A stretch of 64,000 nt of DNA from Benincasa hispida. Lineage: Eukaryota > Streptophyta > Magnoliopsida > Cucurbitales > Cucurbitaceae. The notes beneath the pieces are model-generated. The model saw only the letters and a list, made by a program, of their open reading frames with translations, made no database searches and was not told where the DNA came from. Each line of letters begins with the position of its first letter. The first letter of the stretch is position 1. The translations under genes were made by a program, and so were the position numbers. Location of the stretch: positions 19,470,167 to 19,534,166 of the forward strand of contig NC_052359.1 in NCBI RefSeq assembly GCF_009727055.1, given 5' to 3'. This document shows positions 1 to 11,173 of the stretch, in pieces.

Positions 1-363
1 TTCTTCACACTCTTCATCAGACTTTTCTTCTTCAATCAAATTCAAGTCATCGTCAGAATCTTGTAGATCTTCCTCATCCGGGAATTTCATGGCACGAATT
101 ATATTAAATTTGAGCTTCTGTCCATTTATGCTCAAAGTGATTTCTCTCTTGTGCACATCAATTTGAGCACAACCCGTTGATAGAAAAGGTCGCCCCAAAA
201 TGATGAGCACATCTTTGTCGACCTCATAATCTAGGATGATTAAGTCAGCTGGCAAAATAAATTTATCAATCGTGATCAGCACATCCTTCACCTTACCTTC
301 TGGATAAACCAAAGATCTGTTAGCCAATTGGAGAGTCATTGATGTGGGCACAAGTTGGCTCAT
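1..363 (-). CDS. gypsy polyprotein, protease C-terminal part and linker (partial, open at window edge)
   Basis: An uninterrupted minus-strand frame runs from an ATG at 361-363 to base 1, at least 121 codons, and continues outside. It contains the retropepsin-like 'LIILDYEVDKDV' and 'IILGRPFLSTG' blocks typical of plant gypsy proteases, then an acidic linker (DEEDLQDSDDDLNLIEEE) that in Athila elements leads toward reverse transcriptase. It belongs to the same ancestral frame as the fragment at 366-647, from which it is separated by stop codons. The ATG is unlikely to be a native start; it is simply the first after the break. It is a remnant of a polyprotein that was cleaved to give protease. 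Confidence 0.8.
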   Translation of the reverse strand, partial: MSQLVPTSMTLQLANRSLVYPEGKVKDVLITIDKFILPADLIILDYEVDKDVLIILGRPFLSTGCAQIDVHKREITLSINGQKLKFNIIRAMKFPDEEDLQDSDDDLNLIEEEKSDEECEE

Positions 364-365
364 AT

Positions 366-647
366 TTAATTGTCGAAAGTTGACAACGGTATCAAATTTA
401 TGTTGGCCCACAAGTCACACAGGGCTTGCCCAATATAGAGTCCTCCTATGGAGAAAGGAATAGTGAAGCTCCCAGGATCGCTCATATTCGGTGGAATAAT
501 AGATTTGAAACTTTGCGTTAATGCCACCGTGGCAAATTTTCCAGAGTCTCTCTTCTTAGTTACCATGTCCTTCAGAAACTTGGCATAGGCAGGCATTTCC
601 TCAATCGCTTCACTAAAAGGGATGTTAACATGTAGTTGCTTTAACAT
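366..647 (-). pseudogene. gypsy protease N-terminal fragment
   Basis: The 93-residue fragment starts 'MLKQLHVNIPFSEAIEEMP' and ends 'INLIPLSTFDN'. This is the Athila gag-protease boundary followed by the aspartic protease active-site region. In relatives the active-site run reads CDLGAS; here it reads CDLWAN, so the aspartate is kept but the following glycine and serine are lost. Stop codons near 357-368 separate it from the downstream protease piece at 1-363. No function is expected. Confidence 0.82.
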
Positions 648-892
648 AGATAAGAAGCGTTGGTATTGTACCTCTTCGTTTTTCTTCTTTCTTAACCTCT
701 GAGGGAAAGGTGGTAACTAGACTTTCACGGTTTCTATTTCATTTGACTTTGAGGTCGACGTAACCTCAAGTTCCACTGCTTCATTCTGTCTTTCTTCTTC
801 TTGCATTACCGCAATCTCAGGCTCAGTTGCGATAGAAGTTGTTCTACTCTGATCCTTCTTTTCTCCCTCCACAGTCTTTCCATTACGCAATG

Positions 893-2215
893 TCACAACC
901 TGACATTGCTCCTTACTTCATCCCCCGGGTTACGTGAAAGCTCGATTGAACTTGGCAATGTCCCTTGCGGTCTTCTTTTTAGCTCATTCGCAATATGGCC
1001 CATTTGCAATTCAAGGTTGCGAATGGACGTAGCCTGACTTTGAAGCACTGTCTCATTTTTCTCTATATATTGCTTCAATAGGCTCTCTAGAGAAGAAGAT
1101 TGCATTGGTTTTTGTGAGCTACTTGCTTGGTTGCTCTATTGACCGTTGTTGCGTTGAAAGAATCCTTATGGCCCTTCTTTTTGCGCCACAGATTGAAAAT
1201 TTTGTTGTTGATTCTTCCAAGCAAAATTGGGGTGGTTTCTCTACCTGGGGTTGTAAGTGTTTGAAAAGGGATTATTCTTTACAAAATATACAGACTGTTC
1301 ATTTTGCGGGCAATCTTCCATTGCACTCCCATCACCGCAAGTCGCACACCTTGCGATGTTTTGACTTATTGCGTTAATTTTCCCACTTTGCGGTGTTGGG
1401 CTGTTGATCGCCATTCCTTGAATCAAATTAATCATTGTGGTCATTTGGTTTCGTAATGAAACAATGGCACCGTTATTTGCATCGGAATCTTTGAGTCTCA
1501 ATCTCTAGTCACTCTCCCTCCAGTCTTTATTGTTCTTGGAGATGCGGTCCAGAATATTCTTTGCCTCCTCGTAAGTTTTGTCAAGAAGACCACCAGCAGC
1601 TGCCGCATTGGCAACGGTCTGCGAAGCAGAATTCAAACTATGATAGAAAATTTCCATTTGAAGGCAGTCTAGTAGCCAATTATGCAGACAATCTTGGACC
1701 AACCTTTTAAACCTCACCTAAGCATCGTTGAGCGATTCGTTCATATCTTGTTTAAAATTAGTAATAAGCTTTCTTTGTCTTGCGTTCTCAGTAGGTGGAA
1801 AATACTTTTTCATGAATTTCTCCACTACCTATTCCCAAGAAGTAATCTCTCCTGGTTCGAGCGAATAAGCCCATTTCCTAGCCTAATCACAGAGAGAAAA
1901 TGGGAACAACATTAGTCGAACTTCTTCAGCAGAGATGTTCAGGAACACAAAAGTATTGTAGATTTTAATAAAACTTCGAAGGTGGGCGTGCGGATCCTAG
2001 CCACGCCTTCCTCCAAATTGACCTACAGTTTGGATCATCTGCAGCATCACCGGTTTCATCTCGAATTTACTTCCATCGAGGGCAGGCCTCGTGATTCACA
2101 GAGAGAAATCATAGAGATTTGGCAATGCATAGTCCCTAATGGGCCTATTGCGATCATTTGCCAACAGAATCGGATTCACTATGACATTATTATCATTTGG
2201 TGCTCCACCTCCAAG
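893..2215 (-). pseudogene. gypsy gag, copy 1 (capsid part, zinc knuckle, spacer)
   Basis: Minus-strand pieces of Athila-like Gag. A capsid-domain piece lies at about 1373-2215 (including 'MRFKRLVQDCLHNWL' and the 'DRISKNNKDWRESD' segment). A zinc-knuckle piece at 1241-1501 has C-x2-C-x3-S-x4-C (CATCGDGSAMEDC), where the usual histidine is a serine. The 'SLESLLKQYIEKNE' and 'LRNLE/MGHIANEL' spacer follows at 893-1105. Frames are broken near 1105, 1240 and 1503. The piece 1373-2215 is a diverged duplicate of 2217-3040, with an N at 2216 between them, so this copy may belong to a different element or allele. Confidence 0.82.
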
Positions 2216-2216
2216 N

Positions 2217-3052
2217 GTTGATTTGCCCACCTTGCGGTGTTGGGCTGCTGATCGCCATTCCTTGGATCAAATTCATCATTGCGATCATTTGGTATTGTAA
2301 TGAAACAATGGCGCCGTTGTTTGCGTTAGAATCTTTTAGTCTCAATCTCTGGTCACTCTCTCTCCAGTCTTCATGGTTCTTGGAGATATGATCCAGGATA
2401 TTCTTCGCCTCATCGTATATTTTATTAAGCAAACCACCAGCGTCTGCCACATTCACAGCAGTCTGCGAAGCGGGATTCAAACCATGATAGAAAACTTCCA
2501 TTTGAAGGCAGTCGGGTAACCCATTATGCAGACAATCCCATACCAACCTTTTAAACTTCGCCCAAGCATCACTAAGCGATTCGTCCATGTCTTGTTCAAA
2601 ATTAGTAATAAGCTTTCTTCTTCTTGCGTTCTCGGTAGGTGGAAAGTACTTCTTAATGAAATTCTCAACTACCTACTCCCAAGAAGTGATCTCTCCTGGT
2701 TCGAGCGAATGTGCCCATTTCCTAGCCTGATCACAGAGAGAAAATAGGAACAACGTTAGCCAAACTTCTTCAGCAGAAATGTTCGGAAACACTATAAAAC
2801 TTTAGAGGTGGGCATGCGGTCCTCGCCATGCCTTCCTCTGAATTGACCTGCAGTCTGGATCATCTGCAGCATCACCGGTTTCATCTCGAATCTACTTCCG
2901 TCCAGAGCAGGCCTCATGATTCCCGGAGAGAAATCATAGAGGTTTGGAGATGCATAGTCCTTGATGGGTCTATTGCGATCGTTTGCCAACAGAATCGGAT
3001 TCACTATGACATTATTATCATTTGGTGCTCCACCTCCAAGCTGCTCCGCCAT
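2217..3052 (-). pseudogene. gypsy gag, copy 2 (N-terminus and capsid part)
   Basis: The first ATG after the primer site is at 3052, giving 'MAEQLGGGAPNDNN' and then 'IKDYASPNLYDFSPGI', a typical Athila Gag N-terminus. After a frameshift near 2790 the capsid domain continues in 2193-2588 ('AWAKFKRLVWDCLHNGL', 'GGLLNKIYDEAKNILD'). It is homologous to 1373-2215 but diverged, with about 20 bases fewer near 2790-2810. It is the copy contiguous with the primer site and LTR. Confidence 0.83.
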
Positions 3053-3198
3053 CTCTTCTTTATCGAATTGTGGTTGTTGTTGGCAGTCTCATAGTCTCCT
3101 TCGAAATGTTCTCTTAATCTCCAGGTCGTAGTTCGCCAGAGATTGAGAGTTCTACAAAGAAATCACAAAAATTAATGTTAACAACTATTTTGCCGAAG

Positions 3199-3216
3199 TC
3201 CCCGACAACGACGTCA
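3199..3216 (-). other. primer binding site for tRNA-Asp (gypsy, degenerate)
   Basis: The minus strand reads TGACGTCGTTGTCGGGGA, against TGGCGCCGTTGCCGGGGA expected for priming by plant tRNA-Asp. The three mismatches are all C-to-T or G-to-A transitions. It lies six bases inside the LTR end at 3223, as expected for this lineage. Confidence 0.85.
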
Positions 3217-3222
3217 AAAACT

Positions 3223-4888
3223 TGATGCGTTATTTTTATGAATGAAAATATGGATGATATGCGTTGGTGGATTGCGTTGTGCACTCAAGTTTCCCTAGTG
3301 GAATTCAAGTGTAAATTCCTCTGAGTTTCCTGGTAAGTCTAGGGTCGAACACAGGGACTTGTAAAAATAGTTGAGTTGGTGATTTTTATGAAAGCTTGCG
3401 GTAACCAGTTAAATAAATAAAGTGTAGGTGTGTTGTTGCATTGATGGAAAAGAAGTAAATAAGGTGGCAGATTTGAGAAAGATAGTTGCGTTGATAGATG
3501 CAATGAGTATGCGATGAACGGGTTGAGAAGGTCTTTTAGCTAGCGTTACTCGGGAATGCGTCAAACCTTGCGATCATGTTACAACCATGCACAATAAGTC
3601 ATTTCCCGATGTAAATGTGATGCTCCTAAGTCTAGGATACATGTGTTGAATGCAAAATGTCCATAGAGCTTATCCCTAAGTCTCTACTCTTGTCCTATGC
3701 GTTGATACAAAATGCATGAAAGCAAGGTGACCACATACAATCATACCTTATTGCTAAGATGCATGCAATGCGTTGATAACAAATAGTGCTCATTCCTAAG
3801 CGCCTGTCTCCCGTTTATGCGTTCTAATCCAGTTTTTCCAAACCTAGATTCTGACCTGACCTTCCCAAGTCTAGATCCAGTTTTTAGACTGCCCTCTCGA
3901 GTATCTCTAATAGACGAATGAAGCATAAATAAACAAGATAATCGCAAAGATGAAGATTCGCTCGTTATGCTAGCTAACTACTTCTCAACCCATTCAACTA
4001 ATTTAGTTACTCATGCATAAATAACAGAGAGTGAACATATATAGAGAAAGACATTTCATTCTTATAACTGAGTTGAGTACAAAATGATAATGGAAAATAA
4101 AGGTAGAGAGTCTGGTAGCAATTCCTTGCTGACCAAGGCTTTTTACACTGAATCTCTATTCTGATCTACAAATGTTCCCGCTTCCGCAGGCGTCGGCCCT
4201 CTTTCTGTCTTGGAGCTTCCGGTACTTTCCCAAGCTTGCTGGAACGATCTATCGGTACCCTTTCTTCCTCGCGTCCACCTTAAAATGAAAGAAGACTATG
4301 GACAAAGACGTGAACTTGTAAAGTGATGAAGTAATCGACTGCTTAACCTGTTCTCTGAAGAATGCACTTGGTATTTATAGAGTTTCCATGGTGAAAGGCG
4401 GCTTCTCTCTCCCAGTTGTATAGATGGTACAGCTTTAATTCCTAATTGACGCACCGGATGATTGTTACCGATAAAGCTTAATGAACTTTGTGACCGTTAT
4501 CGGCTGTCAACTTAATTTAGATCCGACTGTCATCAACTTTCTGTCCCATCGCTCTTAATTATCCTTTCACCCGGTTGCGCCCACCATGTTACACTGACCA
4601 AGTTGCAGTGATTCTTCTTAGACAAATGTTTGCGAGCATAATCAACGCAAAGTCTTGTAGTGAAGTTGCACTCGACCAATGTACTCCTATGATCGCAATC
4701 TCTGCATTGCGTTAATACATATTCTGCACAAAAATGTAAAGATCAACTGTGCTAATGCATTGGACGCATGCGACTGCAATATTATAGAATTTATGCTTAA
4801 TGGACGCAATTTAACATATTTCATCAATGCAATCCAACATTGTTTAAGAACTTAGTATTATGATAACGTGCATTTATGCCCGTTATCA
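3223..4888 (-). repeat. 5' LTR of the gypsy element
   Basis: The LTR is about 1666 bp and is bounded by TG...CA on the minus strand (plus-strand ends TGATGCG and GTTATCA). The primer site follows one edge and copia pol abuts the other. The 5' terminus (4861-4888) is a 28-base near-palindrome. A motif at 3342-3363 (GGTCGAACACAGGGACTTG) recurs in the unrelated-length LTRs near 14232, 17418 and 56419. Short ORFs here are not genes. Confidence 0.85.
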
Positions 4889-6305
4889 ACTACAGCTTAT
4901 ATTTTGAACAATGTTCCATCCAAGAGTGTATTTGAAACACCTTTGGAATTATGGAGAGGTCGAAAATGTAGTTTGTGACACTTTAGAATTTGAGATTGCC
5001 AACACATGTGCTTGAGGCAAATCCTAAGAAATTGGAACCTTATTCAAAATTGTGCCTATTTGTTGGCTATCCCAAGGAAACAAGGGGTGGTTACTTCTAT
5101 GATTGTAAAGAAAATAAAGTATTTGTATCAACAAATGCTACATTTTTCTTAGAGAACCACATCAGGGAGCATAAGCCATACAGTAAGATTGTGTTGAATG
5201 AACTTTCTAATGAAATTATTGAAACTTCAACAAGATTTTTTCAAGAGGCCATTACATCAACAAGAGTTGTTAATGTTAGTTCATATAGTCAAGCACATCC
5301 ACCTCAAGTGTTATAATCCTAACTGTCATATTAGATGGTGATGTTGAGGATCCATTATCCTATAAATAGGCAATGGATGATGTGGACAAAGATGAACGGT
5401 TAAGCTATGGATCTTGAAAAGAGTCTATGTACTTTAATTCAGTTTGGGATCTTGTAGATCAACCTGATGGGGTAAAACCTATAGGTTGCAAATGAATTTA
5501 CAAGAGGAAAAGAGGTGTAGATGGTAAGGTACAGACCTATAAAGCTAGACTGGTGGAAGAGGGTTATACCTAGGTTAAGGGAGTGGACTATGAAGAAACT
5601 TTCTCACATGTTACCATGCTTAAGTCTATTCAGATTCTCCTATTCATTACCACATATTATGACTATGAGATATGACAAATAAATGTCAAGAAATCCTTTC
5701 TGAATGGTAATCTTGAAGAGACTATCTACATGCAGCAACCAGAGGGGTTCATTAAAAAAGATCAAAAGCAAATGATTTTCAAGCTTTTAATCGGTCCATT
5801 TATGGATTGAAACAGGTATTTTGATCTTTGAATATAAGATTTGATCGTAGTATCAAATCTTACAACTTTGACTAAAACATTGATGAGCCTTGTATCTACA
5901 AGAAAATTATCAACAGTTCAATAGCTTTCTTAGTATTGTATATGGACGATATCCTACTCATTGGGAATGACGTGAGTCTACTAATATCTGTTAAGAAATA
6001 GTTAGCCGCTCAATTCCAAATGAGAATTTTGGGAGAGGCGCAAATGGGAGAGGCGCAATTTTTTCTAGGGATTCAGATCATCAGGGATCGTAAGAACAAA
6101 ATGCTAGGCTTGTCTCAGGCATCGTATATTGACAAGATGCTTGTTAGATATTCGTTACACAATTCCAAGAGGGTTTATTACCTTTCAGGCATGGATTTTT
6201 TTTGTCTAAGAAAAAGTCTCCTAAGACTCCTTCAGAGGTTGAGGAAATGAGATAGATTCCCTATGCATCGGCTATTGGTAGCATTATGTATATGATGTTA
6301 TATAC
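4889..6305 (+). pseudogene. Ty1/copia pol fragment 1 (integrase C-terminus to reverse transcriptase)
   Basis: Opens mid-codon in the integrase C-terminal region ('YILNNVPSKSVFET'), then 'LEANPKKLEPYSKLCLFVGY' and 'GGYFYDCKENKVFVSTNATF' (4990-5316), the linker, and RT. The RT catalytic box YMDD is intact at 5939-5950, and 'FFLGIQIIRDRKNK' follows at 6020-6250. Frameshifts and stops separate the blocks. It ends abruptly near 6305, after the 'YT-PE' region of RT, where an unrelated 90 bases join to the gag-pre-integrase part of fragment 2. The left edge was created by the gypsy insertion at 4888. Confidence 0.88.
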
Positions 6306-6398
6306 TTGACCTGAAAAATAATGGGACTATCCCTAGTATTTGGTAGAGAAAAATAAGTCTATCCCTAGTATTTTGCAAACTTAGAGAGTAGTTTATAT

Positions 6399-7730
6399 GT
6401 GCTAAGGTCATTAGCATCTAAAGCATTGTTAAATAATGAAATATTCAAAACTACAAAAACTCAACATAAAAGACAAAAGATTTCTCCTAAGGAAAATAGT
6501 CATCTTTGGCATCTAAGATTAGGCCACATAAATCTCGATAAGATTGAAATATTGGTTAAGAGTAGACTTCTAAGCGAGTTAGAGGAAAACTCTTTACCAG
6601 TATATGAGTTATGCTTTGAAGGAAAAATGACAAAAAGGTCTTTTACTGAAAAATGTCATAAAGCCAAAGAACTCTTGGAACTTGTAGATTCAGACCTGTG
6701 TGATCCTATAAATGTTAAAGCAAGATGAGAGTTTGAATATTTCATCTCTTTCATAGATGATTATTCGAGATATGAGTACGTTTACCTAATGCAACATAAG
6801 TGTGAATCTTTTGAAAATTTCAAAGAATATAAGGCTGAAGTTGAGAATTTATTAGGTAAAACCATTAAAACACTTTGATCAGATAGAGATGGAGAGTATA
6901 TGGATTTAAGATTCTAGAACTATATGATATATTATGGAATCGCATCCCAACTCTCGATACCTGGTACACCTCAGCAAAATGGTGCATAAAAAAGGAGTAA
7001 TAAAACCTTGTTAGACATGGTTCAGACTATGATGAGTTATGCTCATTTACCTTATTCTTTTTGGGGTTATGCAGTAATCACTGCAACTTATATTTTGAAT
7101 AATGTTCCATCCAAAAGTGTATTTGAAACACCTTTGGAATTACGGAGAGGTGTAAAGGTAGTTTGTGATACTTTAGAATTTGAGGTTGCCAGCTCATGTG
7201 CTTGAGGCAAATCCTAAGAAATTGGAACCTTGTTCAAAATAGTGCCTATTTGTAGGCTATCCCAAGGAAACAAGGGGTGGTTACTTCTATGATCGTAAAG
7301 AAATAAAGTATTTGTATCGACAATGCTACATTTTTTTAAGAGGACCACATCAGGGAGCATAAATCATGCAGTAAGATTGTGTTGAATGAACTTTCCAATG
7401 AAATTACTGAAACTTCAACAAGAGTTGTTGAAGAAGCTAGTACATCCACAAGAGTTGTTGATTTGGTTCATCTAATCAAGCACATCCACCTCAAGAGTTG
7501 AGGAAGCCTCGACGTAGTGGGAGGATTCCAAATCCACCTACTTATTATATGGGTTTAACAATAATCCTAACTGTCATATTAGATGGCGACATTGAGGATC
7601 CATTATCCTATAAATAGGCAATGGATGATGCGAAAAAAGATGAATGGGTTAAGGATATAGATCTTAAAATAAAGTCTATGTACTTCAATTCAGTCTAGGA
7701 TCTTATAGATCAATCTGATGGGATAAAACC
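6399..7730 (+). pseudogene. Ty1/copia pol fragment 2, first part (gag-pre-integrase and integrase)
   Basis: 6399-6728 encodes the zinc-binding gag-pre-integrase domain ('HLWHLRLGHINLDKIE'); the usual CxxC reads YELC, so one cysteine is lost. The integrase core follows with 'FISFIDDYSRYEYVYL' and 'SDRDGEY', but the glutamate of the usual NGVAERRN is gone (NGA-stop-KRSN), so the DDE triad is broken. 7008-7205 gives 'LPYSFWGYAVITATYILNN'. From 7085 on it repeats 4895-5460 closely. It is interrupted at 7730 by the solo LTR and resumes at 9647. Confidence 0.87.
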
Positions 7731-9641
7731 TGTTGGATTTTATGTCCTAAAATTCATGGTTTGTAAACAATAAACTTATTCTGTAAATTGATAAAGTTGT
7801 TATTGAATATGTGAATTGCTTATTTCATTTTAGAAATAAATCCAATAAACTTAAAGATCAATGACTATTACATGAGAACTTGAACTTTATGTGGAGACAT
7901 AAGAGTGGATCAGGTTCGAGTAATAGTCAAAATGATCTATAGTATACGAATAAGGTTAGGTGTCTTATTCTAGCAATACTATTGGATGCGGCCCACTCTG
8001 AAGTTGTTACAATTTTTTGTAAAGTGCTACAAACGAAGTGGTCCTGATTCATTCATGCATTGGCATAAGGAGCGGGGGCATCCTATGCAATGAGTTTGCA
8101 TAAGATCGGACTAAGAATTAAGTCACTCTTATATTATAACGTTGTTTACTATTTAAAACTGACTATTTCAAAGCGATGACCTAGGTAACTTGACCTTAAT
8201 CCTGAGCTAACTATGAACTCTTGTTTATTCGGGATTATCCTTAGATTTGCATGGGTGAGGGTTGGCTCAATAGCGCCGGCTCAATAGCGCCGGCTCAATA
8301 AGATTCCCATTTCAGAGGTAAGACCGTGTAGATAGTTGGGGACATAAGGTGCAAGACGAAATTAACTCCTACCTGCTTTTAAGGATAGTAGAGAGGTTGT
8401 TCCCTTAAGTGTTGACTCTAGGTCTTGAACAAGGGGCCCTATCCTCTCACTGGCCCGAGAGGGACTCGGTTTAGTAATTGGATTACAAACCAATTGTTCA
8501 TTAGAGGATCAGTGGGACTTAAGGAGAAAGATGTAATCTCGAAGATAAAACAGCATTTGACCCAGCCGTTATTACGAACAACCTCTGAAGGTTTGATTTA
8601 CTAATCATGGTCATATCGAGTGGACATAATATATCTATAATGAGGGGAGTGCAACTACTAGGCTTTAGTGGTTTGACCCGGTAGTTAACGAATGGTGGTT
8701 AATTAGGTTATAGAGTTTAGCCAGATAATCGCGGATCGTTGGAGCCCACGATCTGTAGGTCATTGTGGTCCCCCTACTAGCTCATATCATACTAAACTTT
8801 AAAACAGTGTGACAAACGAATTTTAAGTGTTCAAATTCGATTTTTAAAGTAAAGCGTTAAATATATATGATATATTTAATCTAATGTTTGATTGTGAATT
8901 AAACATAAAGAGAGAGAAAATAAGAGATATTTAAATAAGATTTAAATATCAAGATTATGAATAGGAATTCATATAAATTGGGATTAGTGTTGGATTTAAT
9001 ATTTAAATTAATTAAATTATTTAATATTAATTTAATTTTAAAATTGATTATTAGAATTAATTTTGAATTTAAACGAAATTGGTCAAAATTACATTAAACT
9101 TTGACCAAGTTAGTGGAAAGGTCCAACATTTATGAGTGGGAAATTCCAACTATTGAATTGCTAAGTATTGTCTTCATTTGAAAACACTTGCCCCACTTAA
9201 TCCCACTTTGAGTTAGTGGTTTTCTGAGTGTCAAATTCTCATGGAACTCAAAATTTCATGTCAGGCATGAAATGGCCTATAAGTAGAAGAGTTCTATGAT
9301 ATTTGGTTCTTCTTGGCAAAATGGAGATTTTTTAGATTTTTGAGAAAAAACTTAGGCCTAAATCTCTCTCAAACCTTAACCTATTCCTCTCCAAATTAGT
9401 CACTCACCGAATCCCACCATCCCGTTCTAAGGCTGGAGAATAGTCGTGAAAACTCTCGTGGTGGTCTACAAACCGTTCGTGAGGAGATTGGAGCTAATTT
9501 GGAGAAGATTCAAAGTCTACAAAGGTTGTATTCTTTTTTCCCTTTTATTTATTTCAATTGCATGCTTATCCTTTATAATTAACCTAATTAAAGTACTTTA
9601 GATCGTTTATTTCTTCCACTGCGCATGTGTTCGTTCCATCA
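7731..9641 (+). repeat. solo LTR of a copia-type element inside copia pol
   Basis: A 1911 bp insertion starting TGTTGGATTTTATG and ending CGTTCCATCA, flanked by AAACC (7726-7730) and AAATC (9642-9646), a five-base target-site duplication with one transition. Removing it restores pol continuity when compared with the uninterrupted paralogous stretch at 5460-5500. No primer site, coding region or second LTR is present, so it is a solo LTR left by recombination. It is related to the LTRs at 11184 and 58891. A 15-base unit (GGCTCAATAGCGCCG) is repeated near 8263-8295. Confidence 0.88.
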
Positions 9642-9646
9642 AAATC

Positions 9647-11092
9647 TATATGTTGCAGATGGATTTACAAGAGGAAAAAAAAGTGTAGATGGTAAGGTAC
9701 AAACCTATAAAGCTAGACTGGTGGTAAGGGGTTATACCCAGGTTCTATGAAGAAACTTTCTCACATGCTACCATGCTTAAGTCTATCCAGATTCTCCTGT
9801 TCATTGCCACATATTATGACTATGAGATATGGCAAATGGACGTCAAGACTGCCTTTCTGAATGGTAATCGTAAAGAGACCATCTACATACAGCAACTAAA
9901 GGGGCTCATTCAACAAGGTCAGAAGAAAATGGTTTGCAAACTTAATCGGTTTCTTTATGGATTGAAACAGGCGTTTTGATCTTAGAATATAAAATTTAGT
10001 ACTGCAATAAAATCTTCCAGCTTTGATCAAAACGTTGATGAGCATTGTGTCTACAAGAAAATCATCAACAGTTTAGTAGCTTTCTTATTATTGATGTGGA
10101 CAATATCCTACTCACTGAAATGATGTGAGTCTACCGATAGCTGTTAAGAAATAGCCAGCCGCCCAATTCCAAATAAAAGTTTTAGGAGAGGCGCAATTTG
10201 TTCTAGGGATTCAGATCATCAGGGATCGTAAGAACAAAATGCTAGTCTTGTCTCAGGCATCATATATTGACAAGATGCTTCTCAGATATTCGTTGCACAA
10301 TTTCAAGAGTAATTTATTACCTTTCAGGCATGGATTTTTTTTTTCTTTTTTTTTTTTTTTGTCTAAGGAAAATGTCCTAAGACTCCTCAAGAGGTTGAGG
10401 AAATGAGACAGATTCCCTATGCATCAGCTATTGGCAGCCTTATATATGTGATGATATGTACTTGACCTGAAATTTTCTATGCAGTAGGGATCATCAATAG
10501 ACATCAGTCTAATCCAAGATTTGATCACTAGAAAACAGTTAAAACCATCCTCAAGTATCTTCGGAGAACAAGGGACTACATGCTTGTGTGTGAAGCTAAA
10601 GATTTCATCTTTACATGATACACTGACTCTGATTTTCAAACTGATAGGGATTCTAGGAAATCCACATTAAGATCAATGTTCACTCTTAACAGTAAGGCTA
10701 TAATCTGGAGAAGCAGAAAGCAAGATTGTATTGTTGACTTTACCATGGAGACAGAGTATGTAGTGATTTGTGAAGCTATCAAGAAAGTTGTATGGCTCAG
10801 GAAATTCTTGACATACTTGGAAGTTGTTCCTGACATGTCAAATCCCATTACCCTTTATTGTGATAATAGCGATGTGGAAAATTTCAAGCAGCCTAAGAGC
10901 CACAAGAGAGGAAAGCACATTGAGCGCAAATATCATCTCATTCGAGAGATTGTGCATGGAAGGGACGTTATCCTTATGAAAATCACTTCGGAGCACAATG
11001 TTGCTGATCCATTTACAAAGGCTCCTATGGCTAAAGTTTTTTTAGGTCACCTGGAGAGTCTAGGCCTACAAGACCTAAATCATCTTGTCTAA
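9647..11092 (+). pseudogene. Ty1/copia pol fragment 2, second part (RT and RNase H)
   Basis: RT N-terminal region at 9773-9979 ('YDYEIWQMDVKTAFLNGN', 'VCKLNRFLYGLKQ'). The YxDD box around 10090 is destroyed by a frameshift. A poly-T expansion sits at 10337-10360. RNase H at 10676-11092 is one open frame with 'METEYV', 'LYCDNSD', 'KSHKRGKHIERKYHLIREI' and 'EHNVADPFTKA', ending in a stop at 11090-11092, the normal copia pol terminus. The first RNase H aspartate region (usually DWA-D) lies upstream of the open frame and is degenerate. Confidence 0.88.
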
Positions 11093-11173
11093 GGCAAGTG
11101 GGAATTTATTGTTTTGTGTACTGCACTTTTTTTTTTATACTTTATATGTATACACTCCACTAGCTTTAGGATA

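Larger units (their letters stand above)
1..4888 (-). mobile_element. Ty3/gypsy Athila-like retrotransposon, 5' half
   Basis: On the minus strand the order is LTR (3223-4888), tRNA-Asp primer site (3199-3216), gag (about 893-3052), then a protease region that runs off the window at base 1. Gag sequence style and primer choice are those of the Athila lineage. The LTR edge at 4888 abuts copia pol at 4889, so this element landed inside an older copia element. The five bases after the LTR (actac) are the expected target-site duplication; the matching copy would lie beyond the left edge. The coding part is full of stops and frameshifts, and it is duplicated around an N at 2216. RT, integrase and the 3' LTR are outside the window. 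Confidence 0.88.
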
